Positions 25,690-36,319 of a stretch of DNA of 64,000 nt are shown here, one piece after another. The position numbers and the translations under genes were made by a program. How positions within the stretch are numbered: position 1 is the first letter of the stretch; each line of letters opens with the position of its first letter. The notes under the pieces are model-generated. The model ran no database searches and was not told the origin of the DNA. It saw only the letters and a list, made by a program, of their open reading frames with translations. Source of the DNA: Volvox africanus (lineage: Eukaryota > Chlorophyta > Chlorophyceae > Chlamydomonadales > Volvocaceae); assembly GCA_030268105.1 (NCBI GenBank), contig BSDZ01000079.1, positions 4,020,001-4,084,000 on the forward strand. The letters are read 5' to 3'.

Positions 25690-27910
25690 TAATTCATTTG
25701 TTGGATCGCCATCGAAGAGATTTGAGGACCTCGTCACCGCTCCATATCTGTCAAATAGATTTTGAGAAGGCCTTTGATCGGGTGCCGAGGCTCCAGCTTG
25801 AAGACAGAGGGGTCGGGGTCAAGGTACTGGAGGGTATCAAAGCGGGTTATGAAAGGCTGATCTTGGGGCTGAAAGTAAATGGTAGTAAGGGTGCGGTGAT
25901 CTGTTTGTCTCCACTCAAGGAGTGAAGCAAGGTTGCCCTCTCAGTCCCACACTATGTGGGATTTTTGGCAAGGGCTTTGCGGATCTTGTTGATGTACTGG
26001 TTAGCATACTCCAGGTTATATGTCTCTCGAGGCTTGCCCTGCTGTTGATGGCCTCCGCCTTCCTCATTTACTGTATGCAGATGATCTTACAATTTTTTCG
26101 CATTCTAGAGATCGAATGGAGCAGCTGCTTGAGGTTCTGAGTAGATGGTGTGAAATGTTTGGGATGCGTGTGAACGCCAAGAAAACTGACATGCTAGAGA
26201 TTGCTCCTGGCCCTGACTTATGATGGCGGATGAGGAGACTCCCTCCCCTTAGAATGGTTAGCCATGAAGGTGGCACTGCGACTTATAAAAAGCAGATTGA
26301 CGTGGTGGATCGAGCACACTATTTGGGCATGTAATACGGGATGAATACGTCTTTTGTCTCGTGCACCACGGAGTGTTGCATCACTCCCAAACTGGTGGTA
26401 GTGATAACTACCGAATGATAGGAAAGTCAGGGCCCGCGTACCCTATGATCAGTATGGGAAGCCACCATAAAGCCACCCTGCAGTCTCTAAGGAACAGAAT
26501 ACACGAATATGTATGAAGGAAATACATATGATTAACCGGCGAGATCCAACTCAAGCGAGTCCAAGTCCAGTGACAGGGTCACGGTTACATTAGGGTATGC
26601 AACCCAGAGCCACTACGCTTACGCTTTGAGGGTGTAGTCAAGCGACTACTTACTTAGCAAGGAGCTAAGGCTAGTACCGTAATACAGCAAGTAGCTTTTA
26701 AGTGTTGGGCAGCGGGCTATGCACGCACTTATCAATAAGCTGCGAAGGCAGGGTCTTTTGCTTCCCAGGATTGATTGGGTTACGGTGTTGTGATACTTAA
26801 ATCAGATCGATTTTCTCATATGGAGCCCAGGTCAGGGGCCCGGAAGGCTCTTAGAGGTTTTAGAAGCTGCCAAAGGTACTGGGGTTGTAGGTGCTTCGAG
26901 AAAGCTCTCAAAGATGCTTTGGTGATTTCATCGTGTTCTTACTTACATGTGTTTGCCGGTGTGAAGGTTGCACCCCCAGCAGTTTACTCCTTAGAAAATT
27001 TCAACAGTACCCTCTTCAGGTTTTCTGGGCTAAATTAGTTTTTCGTTTCTGGAAATAGATTGGTTGATGCACATGGCTCCATCTTCTATCGGGTTTTTAG
27101 GGAGGAATTGAGGGTAGCCCTTCTCAGAGGATGGACTTTCAGAGTGATACCTGGGGTGCTAAGTCGCTTCGCCTCCTGGGAAATCTTGACTGTGACCTGG
27201 GGGATATCTCTGCAATCGCTGACATTGAGGGTAAAGTCGACGCCTTGGTAGCCTAGAAATTGGATACGTCCGGCCTTATGGAGGAGCTGATGAGTAGGAT
27301 GAGGGTAGATTGGGTGAGTGTTAGGATTACTGTGAGCCCTTGTATCGGATGGTCATCAACCAGGTATCCAAATGTGTAGGTATCACCACTGGATGGGAGA
27401 CTCGAAACACATGGAGGGTTATATCCCCCACACTCATCACACCAGTCTATTTGCTTTCGGCTACGTTGCTGGGCTATTGAGGTGAACCGTCCTAATGGGA
27501 GGGCTCGGGCTGTTCGTCACTGCCCTATGTGTGAGAGTGGAGCGACAGATGATGAGTATCAAGTTCTTATGGAATGTTCAGCATATGAGAGCATAGGACG
27601 AGAGTTAAATCAGGCTTGGGACTTTCCGGAAGGGAACATGGCTGCGGTATTCAGCGTCGACTAGCCAAGGCGCTTCATCAAATTCGTCGTGTGAGAAGGA
27701 CTCGGTCAGGCGAGACGGTATAACGTCTCGTAATACCGTTATCCTTCTCTCCTTTCATTATTTTAGTCCAATATTAATATCTCGCCATTTTTTCTTAATA
27801 CTTTTTAGGATTCTTTTTTTTTGTTTTCGAGTCTTTAGCGGTCCATGAGCATACTGGCTCGGGGCCTTGCGAGTTTACAACATGTACCCATCATCCTCAT
27901 CCTCATCACA
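25690..27910 (+). mobile_element. Degraded non-LTR retrotransposon (LINE) with reverse transcriptase remnants
   Basis: Broken reverse transcriptase pieces appear in order over several frames: QIDFEKAFDRVPR (25750-25790), GVKQGCPLSPTLCGIF (25915-25970) and the catalytic LLYADDLTIF (26065-26095), followed by RWCEMFGMRVNAKKT. Near the 3' end a Cys/His-type motif, HCPMCESG...DDEYQVLMEC (27515-27580), matches the zinc knuckle found downstream of the RT in many algal LINEs, then ALHQIRRVRRTRSGE-like coding. The element ends at a short CATCCT-type tail at about 27886-27910. Several stops and frameshifts show it is dead. The 5' end was not found, so the copy is probably truncated. The LINE clade is not determined. 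Confidence 0.85.
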
Positions 27911-28545
27911 TAGGGTTACTGTCTCCAACTTTATCTTAATAGAATGAAGATGTACAAAGATATATGCAGAAGCATATGATGTGCGCGAAGGGCCGTAAAC
28001 AAACACTTGCTTATCGGAACCCTAGTCCGAATTAAGGTAAACTTCATAAATATGATCAATCTTTCCAAGTTCCTGTGAAACTAACTACCCAAGCGTTGTC
28101 CATGCATGCTTAGTACTTTGGATAGTACTTTGGGCCTTATGGCCTACTGCTCGCGTGTTTGTTGCTTGCTAGCCGCTATCTCGCTGCATTTTACTCTAAT
28201 TAATCCAAGTTGCTCCCAGACTTAACACGGTGGCTCTTCTGCCACTCCGGGTGGCACGAGTAGGTAGAAGGAGGCTACAATTTTACCCTCGTCCGCGTCC
28301 AACTGTCTCTGCGCCGAAAGCTTAGACGGTTAAGAAAATTGTATTATGTACCTCACGATAGGACTGCATCGTACGCAATTTTGAATTTGTATGCGCCGGG
28401 GACCCTTAGTCTTTCTGACGAGAGATCCGAGGCGGCGTCCTTGTAACGTTTGGCATCGTTGTTGAGGGTTAGCATACGAGTCAACTGCCTCGCTGAATCT
28501 CGGCGCTGGTGGCTAGTCGAGGCCTAAGGGCGCGACGTCCGCGCC
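27911..28545. other. Promoter and 5' region of the nucleotide-sugar transporter gene
   Basis: No coding frame is supported. The start codon of the next gene sits in CGCGCCATGGCG, so transcription should begin in the last 100-200 bases. Confidence 0.4.
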
Positions 28546-30704
28546 ATGGCGGGGAGTAATGGCACGACGTCGTCTTACGTCAAAGTTTTTTACGTGGTTC
28601 TTAACGTATTCTGTGCATGCTGTATCGTTTTCGTCAACAAGTTAGTGTTTACAACTTATCGGTGAGTGCGTTATATCGCAAAAGCGCGGACTTATCGGCA
28701 TCTCAAGTGCTCATAACATTTCTGCAGGTTCCACTTCGTAACAACCCTGACCCTAGTCCACACCTTCTTTACGTGGGCTGGTATGCTTACGTTTGCTCGT
28801 CTGAACTTCTTCACGGCCAAGCACTTGAGCCCTGTGGCCGTCGCGCCGCTTGCGCTGGGCTACGTCGGGTATATCATCCTGAACAACATGTCTTTAAACC
28901 TGAATACTGTTGGATTCTACCAAATTCTTAAGGTTGAGCAAGATGAAAGGGCAGGGGGGATTGGCCGCAGGCGTTGGGGTTTCGGAACGCGCCGGCCGAC
29001 ATCTTGCATGTTGCTTTTCCTCCGATAGCATTTACGCGGTGGCGTCAGCACTCGTTCAGTCCCTAGACCCGGTGCCGTCCTTTAGCAGTGCATCCTTGTG
29101 TTACCTTTCAGCCCTGTTTGGATTGATAGTCGTGCCTTCATCTCACTCAGGAAGAGCTAGCTGTACGTCCTTCCCAACTGCCTGACTGCCGCTTCCCTTC
29201 TGCGTTTCTGCGTCACTTGCAGATTGCAATTGCACCTACGATTATGCTCCTGGACTTCATCTTGCACGGCAAAACTCAAACTTGGAGGATAGTCATGTCC
29301 GTCTTCATTGTTTGTGGAGGCGTGACCGCCGCCACCGTCACGGACGACGTGGCTATTTCAAACGTGGTAGGTCTTATCGTTGGCTTGGCGTCGGTGCTTG
29401 TCACAGCGCTCTACCAAATATGGGCTGGATCGAAACAGAAGGAGCTTCAGTCGAGCAGCTCCCAGCTGCTGCTGGCTTACACGCCGCAGGTGAGAGGGGC
29501 GAAAACCTTCATCATTGGGCAGTGCGTTACTCAGCTGTCGAATGTACGAGTATGTACGAGCTGTGTATTCTCCGCCCTTCACGTGCCGAACCGACCCAAC
29601 CCGACCCAAGCCGACCCAAACCGAACCGAATCGACTCTGCGCTGAGACGCATCCTAACTCATTCGTCCCATTTAAGCCCCTTAGCGACGTACAAGGACCC
29701 TGGGCGTCGAATGAGTCCCTGTTAGCATATGTCCATGTACGGAAAATTGTATCCCGAGAGCATCACCCGTTGACAGCTTTCAACACCTCCCCAGGTGATG
29801 CATACGGCTCGTACGGCACAAAAATAGACATTGCACATGCCGTGTAGTAGCGGCAGTTGACAAATCCAGGGGCACTGAACCGGATGTCTCACCTAGCCTG
29901 GGTTACGCCGTTGGAGATTCCGTACACCTTACTCTCAATTCTCATAACTCATACCTCAGCTGGTACCCCGTAGACGATGTGTCTTCCGTCGCTCCTTCCC
30001 AGCCCGGCACCCTCCGCTCCCCCGGCGATCGTGCCATCACCACTAGGCCATAGTGCTGCTGTTGGTAATGGCGCCAATGGTGGATGACTTTGGTTTTGAC
30101 GCGCGGCGTCCCGAGACGGTTCTCGGCTTCCACTACACGACGGCCGCTGTGGTGGCCATCGTGCTGTCATCGCTGCTGGGTATCCTTGTCACCTTGTCCA
30201 CGTTTTTAGTCATCGGCACCACTTCCAGCCTCACCTACAACATCGTGGGACACCTCAAAACGGTGGGCATCGGTCGGTTCTCGGGTGTAAGTGCGTAGAA
30301 TTTAGTGACCCATGGTGATGAGGATGAGGATGATGTCTATTTTGACGTTTTTGCGTCTCCATGTCTCTGCTTCTGGGCCGGGACGTCTCGACATGCAAAC
30401 CATGCCTTACCGTGTCGCCCGGTTCTGTTTGGATCCCTCTGAGCAGGTGCTGATTCTGGCCGGTGGCTGCCTCTTGTTCGGCGATTCGATGCCCTGGAAG
30501 CGCCTGGCGGGGATAGGGCTGACGATGGCGGGGATATCCTGGTACACGTACCTAAGTGTGCAGGCAAGCAATGCATCGGAGCGCAGCCGGGGCAAGGGTC
30601 ACGAACCCACATCGCCTGTCCCGGACCGGGAGAGGGAAAGGGAAAGGGAAAGAGACCGGGAGCCGCTATTGCTGCCCAAGGAGGGATCAACAACCTCTGT
30701 GTGA
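28546..30704 (+). CDS. Nucleotide-sugar transporter, NST-KT/TPT family (drug/metabolite transporter)
   Basis: Five exons: 28546-28661, 28728-28932, 29223-29489, 30047-30262 and 30447-30704, all phase-consistent, giving 353 residues. The sequence shows about ten hydrophobic segments, for example VFYVVLNVFCACCIVFVNK at the start and SLLGILVTLSTFLVIG near the end. Family marks include LGYVGYIILNNMSLNLNTVG, YQILKIAIAPTIM, the paired-Lys GHLKT motif after SLTYNIV, and LILAGGCLLFGD followed by the last helix GIGLTMAGISWYTYL. Proteins of this type sit in the Golgi or ER membrane and exchange UDP-sugars for nucleoside monophosphates; the sugar cannot be told here. The C-terminus is a cytosolic tail with an Arg-Glu repeat (seven RE pairs) coded by GGGAAA units, then EPLLLPKEG, a possible acidic dileucine sorting signal. 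The first intron is only 66 bp. Confidence 0.88.
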
Positions 30705-31163
30705 GCCGTCTGGGTCTCAAGTGAGTCGTCAAGTTACTTTGGAAGCATGTGGACCCCCAGCTGGATACATTCTCAAATGGCAGCGCCTGAGGGCGGACGC
30801 ATGCGCATGGGGCTAGGGGTTGGGGTAGCCTTGCTACGATTATGCAGTGTCAGAGTGACGGCGTGGAGTCGCGGCCGGAGTCGGGGAGATGCGAAGATGC
30901 GTGTGGGCTTGCGTGTGCGTGAACGAGTTTGTGAGCGAGTGAGGGAGGGAAGACAGGAAGGAGAGGGAATCGATGATCGGCTCGGCGGGTCGGATCGCAT
31001 CGCTGCCCTTGTGCGCCATTGCTCACGGTAGCGCTGGTCGGCCTTAACTGCACATGTCGGCCGCTGCTCCTTTATTGGGCCAACTGGTTGCTGAGCTTGC
31101 CGTTAGCTGTTGATGTGATGGCATATGGCTTGTGGCGCAGGAGAAAGGCATCTATCTTCCGGT

Positions 31164-31168
31164 TGTAA
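31164..31168 (+). promoter_or_regulatory. TGTAA polyadenylation signal of the transporter gene
   Basis: The TGTAA motif lies 460 nt after the stop codon and just before a palindrome at 31196-31244. Confidence 0.5.
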
Positions 31169-31195
31169 GCTTCTTCGAAATCTGTCAAGTGGCCT

Positions 31196-31244
31196 CCGAG
31201 AAGCTATTTGCCCCCCGAGGGGGAGGGTGGAAATAGCTTCTCGG
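31196..31244. repeat. Perfect 14-bp inverted repeat with 21-nt spacer
   Basis: The left arm CCGAGAAGCTATTT (31196-31209) is matched exactly by the right arm AAATAGCTTCTCGG (31231-31244). It lies 28 nt after the TGTAA signal of the transporter gene. It could be a transcript-end hairpin or a tiny foldback element. Confidence 0.85.
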
Positions 31245-34200
31245 GGACCCGCATTTCGTTTGCTTTGAATCCGGATGCTTCTGCCGTTCATGTCTGATGG
31301 TTGGGATGGCGGAGGAGCGTTAGAATGGTGGTACGCAGGCGGTGAATCTCGAATTCCTCCCCTCCTCTCCTCTTTGGTGTTGCACAACGGAAGGATGGAT
31401 GTCGAACGAAATCTTACGTTTCATTAAGTGCATCCATCCGTCGTGTGATGCCATCTGTCTGATGCTTCATTTGTTTGGCTACCCAACAACTTGGGAACAC
31501 GTCTTTACTGGCTGTGTGTGTGTGTGTGTATGTGTATGTATGTGTGTGTTCCATACGGAGATTCAGATCCATCATTCCGATGAAAACGGGAGGCTTGTCT
31601 GGTTGTGAGGAAGGCACACACGCCACACCATGTACCCGAAAAGAGCATTGGAATGAACACAACCCGACCGAGACCGCTGTACTTACTCACGAGACCGCTG
31701 TGCTTAACAACACCGGACAAAAATTCACATGTTGATACTGACAATACCGTACCGTCTGACGTTAACCTGAGGAGGCATACGGACGGAAATGCTGTCGTAT
31801 ATTGTGGCTGCCGGAACCGCTGCTAACGTGGATGCAGTCGCATTCGCGAAGCATTCCGTGCTGCTCCCGGGGTGCGGAAGCACCCGGGATCGCGGACACC
31901 CTGCTTGAGCGACATGGACATCTCCGAGGAAGAGGAGAGGCCGTTATGTCTGTCAGCAACGGCCTTGTGTAGGAAGAACATCAATTTGTATGAAGCTGAC
32001 GGAAGCTGTCGTTGTTATTCATGTCTCCGTATTCCCGTTCGGCGGCCTAACGTTGAAAACGTTGGTAAGCGCATTTCCCTTCTGGCGTTTGTCTGTCTGT
32101 CTGTCTGGTAGGTGTGGTAGGTGTGGTGGTGTGGCATAGAGCAGAAGCAGCAGCAGCAGGGCAGGTTGAGGTGGAACCAGAAATGCAGGTGGCAGGTGGC
32201 TTTCGGATGAGATTAGCATCCCAGGCAGATCCATTGAAGATGCTTGCTTCTTCCCGTCATGGCGTCGTCATCCAGCCACACCACATACGACATCGGTAGG
32301 TAGATATAAGGATGAAGGACCTCAACTTTTAGTTGTTGGTGGTACTTGGGGGGCAATCTGCTTTGCAACTCGCAGATGTGCCGAATAGCAGGCGTTTAGG
32401 GCATGCGGCTGCAGTAGCACCGTAATGCATACCAGGGCGGGTAGTGGGGCCCCCTATACCGGCTTCGTCTTGTCCGATTGTATCTCATGAAAAGCTTATG
32501 GCGTTATGTGGCCGCATGTGGGGGAGTCTTTCTTCGCTGCGAGGCTTAATTCGGGGGATGCTTTCTTTTATGTGACAGCATAGGAGCTTAGGGTGTGTGC
32601 GGCGCCTGGCGGAAGATCTTAGTCGCTGCGCCCTCCAGGACAACTTCTCGCGCTGGCCTAGGGCCATTGAGAGCGCCGGTAACACTATTTCATCAGTTGT
32701 ACATACGTTATGCTGTCCTTTGTGTGTGTATGTGTTTCCCCTTCTCTTTTTCTTTTTCTCTCCCTCTCTCTCTTGGGGGCTTGAGGGTTTTGCCACGTGG
32801 TTGGCGGCGGGGCTTAACTTCAAAATGATCTGATGACGGGGGTTCAACTATTGCCTTTTTCTGTGTGTGTGTGTGTGTGTGTGTGTTCGGAAGGGCCGGC
32901 AGGTACAGCGCGTAGCGTTCGGTGTGCACGGCGTTCCTATCTGCGACCCATGGGTCCGCACGCGTCCGTAGAATTCCACCAGTGATAGTGCTGGTTAATT
33001 GTTACTTGCCATAACTCGATTGATGCACCATTAGTGAGGGTTTGACAACGCGTGCTGGACCATTGCCCCGTTTCTGCAACCTCCCTGTACGGCTTAAATC
33101 TTAACGGATTCTCCCAGCATCCCTATTTAAGCAATTGTAACATAACTCTTTCCGTCCAAAGCAACGGACGGCCAGAGGCCTAACCGTCTGACCGAACGCC
33201 CAGTCAGGGGGCCCTAATGGACCAAATCATCGTTGGGCTGCTATTAGTGAACGGTAGGTAGCGCAGCTTACGGAGTTGGGACGTTGCCCGTACGGTAGTT
33301 GGTTGCACTTAGTACCCAAGTGGGTAGCTAGCCACAAGTGGACGTGCCACGCTGTGTGGCGCTGTCCCTGCGCTGTCCCCCAGCGGGGCCGGGTCGGACA
33401 GGGACGCTCACCAGATGGATCTGTGAAATGGACACCGCAGTGCGCGTTTGGGCGCTGCAGTGTCCGTTCGGTGCCTGTGTCGGTTGCTTGTGGTTGCCAG
33501 ATGGAGCAAACGAAACACCATCATGCCATGCCCAGCGTGGACGTTATGGATCCAGTATAACTAAACAAAAAATAGATGGATATAATATATATTATAGAGA
33601 TAAAGTAACTGTATTTCCGCGGCCTCGTTACTTCATTGCGCAAAAAAATGTGCTCCGCTTCATGTCCGTTGATAATGACCGTTGCCCCAAAGGCATGTTT
33701 CATCAGACCACGAGGCTCCATGACAGGGTCCCAGGCAGGGTCAGGGCAACTTAGGTCAGACAGGGTAGCAGCTCGCAACTTTTCCTACTGCCTAACACCC
33801 ACCATAAATATAAACGGCACAGTCCTCTTCCCTATCTGTAAGCACTTCACTTGACACGACATGGCCACAGCCGCCGGTCCACAATCGTGCAATGTTAGGT
33901 GTTATATTTGTGGGCGACTTGCCCTGAAAGGACAAGCACGGGGCCCCCTGGACACAGGGCCAAACCACAGCACAGGAAAACCGCGCATTTATGTTTCCAT
34001 TCGCAGACAAAGTGGCACCAGATCTTGTCCTACAAGGCAGGACTCTCTGCACGTCCACGTCCTGGACCTGTAGTGGACCCAAATGAATACCCAGGTGAAC
34101 AGCAACCAGACGACAAGGTGTGTGAAAAATGGGGGGAGAGTAGCGACGGGGTCGCCTTGGCTGCAACCAGTGAGACATGGAACTCTACTGACACATACAT

Positions 34201-35289
34201 AGGCGCTGGCAGGTTCTCCGGCTTGCAGAGCCGTTCAACCATAACTGAAAGATACGGGACCATCAGGTTCGTTACGATTGCCGCCATGCCGCTCTCCTGT
34301 CTCTACTCGCTTTCTCCCCGTTGATCAACATTCCATTCTCTGCCCCGCCAGAGGAGCGAGGACTGAAGACTGCCCCAAACTCGCCACGTGACATCGCGAG
34401 GCATTATCTGAAATCATTTTTAACATCAACAAGAAGATCAAATACACATACACATACACATACACATCAAGCACACGCGTGGGAAAATCAAGAGACAAGC
34501 AAAGCTACTGACAACAACAATTAACACTAGGTGCGATGCTTGTTTGAGGCACTTAATCAAGACCAGCCAAAACTCAAAGCGATAACATAGCACCACGCAA
34601 ACCTCACCAGGGGGCGCCACAGCGCACAGTTGCGCGCCCATAGCACCTGGACGTTCGCAGTTGATCATTTGCAATCTGCTTTCACAATAACCTCCTAACA
34701 CCGGCCACCGGCTGTTTAAGGACCGATGGATGGTCTCGGCCCACGAGGACGAACACGACGCTGACATACCCACATAACAGCCACACAGTAATGTAGAGTA
34801 ATGGAGCAACAGGCCTCCGCCGCAGAAGACGCCATGGCGCTCCATGCGTACGGGTCTGCATCGGCGCGCCCGCAACATTTTTCCTTTACTTATCCATTCA
34901 CCTGCTGACCGTGAACCCGCGAATGGATTGCCACCTTGAAACCCTAACGTATAGCGATACCCGAATAAGCGGTGGTGGTACAAAACTCCGCATTTTCTGT
35001 ACATATCCGTACCAGCCAGTCCGCTGCCCGGTCCACAGCTGAGCGCAATCCAGCAGAAGTGCCATGTAAACGTCACCAAACGTCCAAACGTCCTCATGAT
35101 AGTTATTTCCAAAAAATGGAATTGTTTTCACTTAAAAGCGCAAGAACGCTAGACGGAGAGTTTTTTAGACGGAGCCATCCCTGCCATATAAACCTGATGA
35201 CCAATGGGTCTTCAGTCCGGAGCACCCACTTCCCCACCTCCCCGCCTCCCATAGCGACCGACAACAACATCCCGTCGAACATCCCTGGG
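31245..35289. other. Non-coding stretch with simple repeats
   Basis: No gene is supported. Short GT/CA-type runs occur near 31512-31550, 32862-32885 and 34440-34466. A frame of 224 codons at 34438-35112 (minus) and one of 141 codons at 33899-34324 (plus) show no known motif and no exon partners. A block at 33621-33643 is nearly identical to 62289-62311 and may be an end of a dispersed element. Confidence 0.35.
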
Positions 35290-35294
35290 TTACA
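35290..35294 (-). promoter_or_regulatory. Candidate TGTAA polyadenylation signal of the membrane-anchored protein gene
   Basis: TTACA on the plus strand lies about 280 nt beyond the proposed stop at 35572, a usual distance for this genome type. Confidence 0.4.
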
Positions 35295-35571
35295 AACAGA
35301 GGTACGACAGTGCGACTGAGTTACGGCTAGACCTGCCAGTGCCATATAATTTCCTCCTTTCCAAGTGTACAAAACGGGCATGAAGTCCAACTGGGCCTCA
35401 TTTTGTGTTGAGTCCATCGCGGATTAAAACGATGATGCCTCTGCTCCCCCCCGGCCCCCCCCAAAACACACACGCCACGGCCTCGCCGTGCATGGATGCA
35501 TGGCAGCACGCCAACAGGAGGGTCTCATTATAACTCACCGACCCCAAAGCCTGTTAGCTTCTGCGTTCCAG

Positions 35572-36256
35572 TCAAAGAGTGCCGCAAGGAGAGTGCATCG
35601 ATGCATTAGCATCGGCGTGAAGCTCTTCACCATCGCACATATCACCATCGGCAAATGCAATATTGACCGCCGCGCGGTCAGACAGTTTGTGCTCGTGCTC
35701 CAGCGCCCGATCGCGACTTCCAAATTGGGTATCAGAATCGGAATCGGCATCTTCCTTGTATGCTCAGGTGAACGCAGGCCAGCGCTCAGACAGGTCGTGC
35801 ACCATAGTCGTCTGAACGCCTCGCCTTGGACCGTCAACATCGCTCATCCATATTGACATCTACATCAAGAAAGCACGTACAGGGGTTACTGGGGATGCAA
35901 TCCTGCCATAAGACAAAGCAAAAGCTGCGGCGCCCAACTACCGCCCATTATTCGCGGTCGGTCAAAACCTTCACGGCCAGATCCAAACACACCACCTCTT
36001 TTGTCCCCTGGGAATACAGACCCTCAGGGCCTCCAATAGAGTTCGCGGTACAGAACGGCAAAACGACGGCACTTATTGCCGCAACTGCAAAATGATCAAA
36101 CAAACAAGTTGTGTAGTACAGAAAGATGTTATGCTAACCTCCACCATATGGACGTTGGCGCCGTATCCAAAACTCATATTTCCTTCGGTCCAAAACCACC
36201 TCTTCAACCAAGCACGGCAAATACCATCTCCAATGTAGCAGTAAGATAGCGCGCAT

Positions 36257-36319
<63 letters not shown>

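Noticed and set aside
34438..35112. 224-codon minus-strand frame with hydrophobic segments
   Set aside because: No splice partners, no motif, and its end runs through a GT/CA repeat; likely chance.
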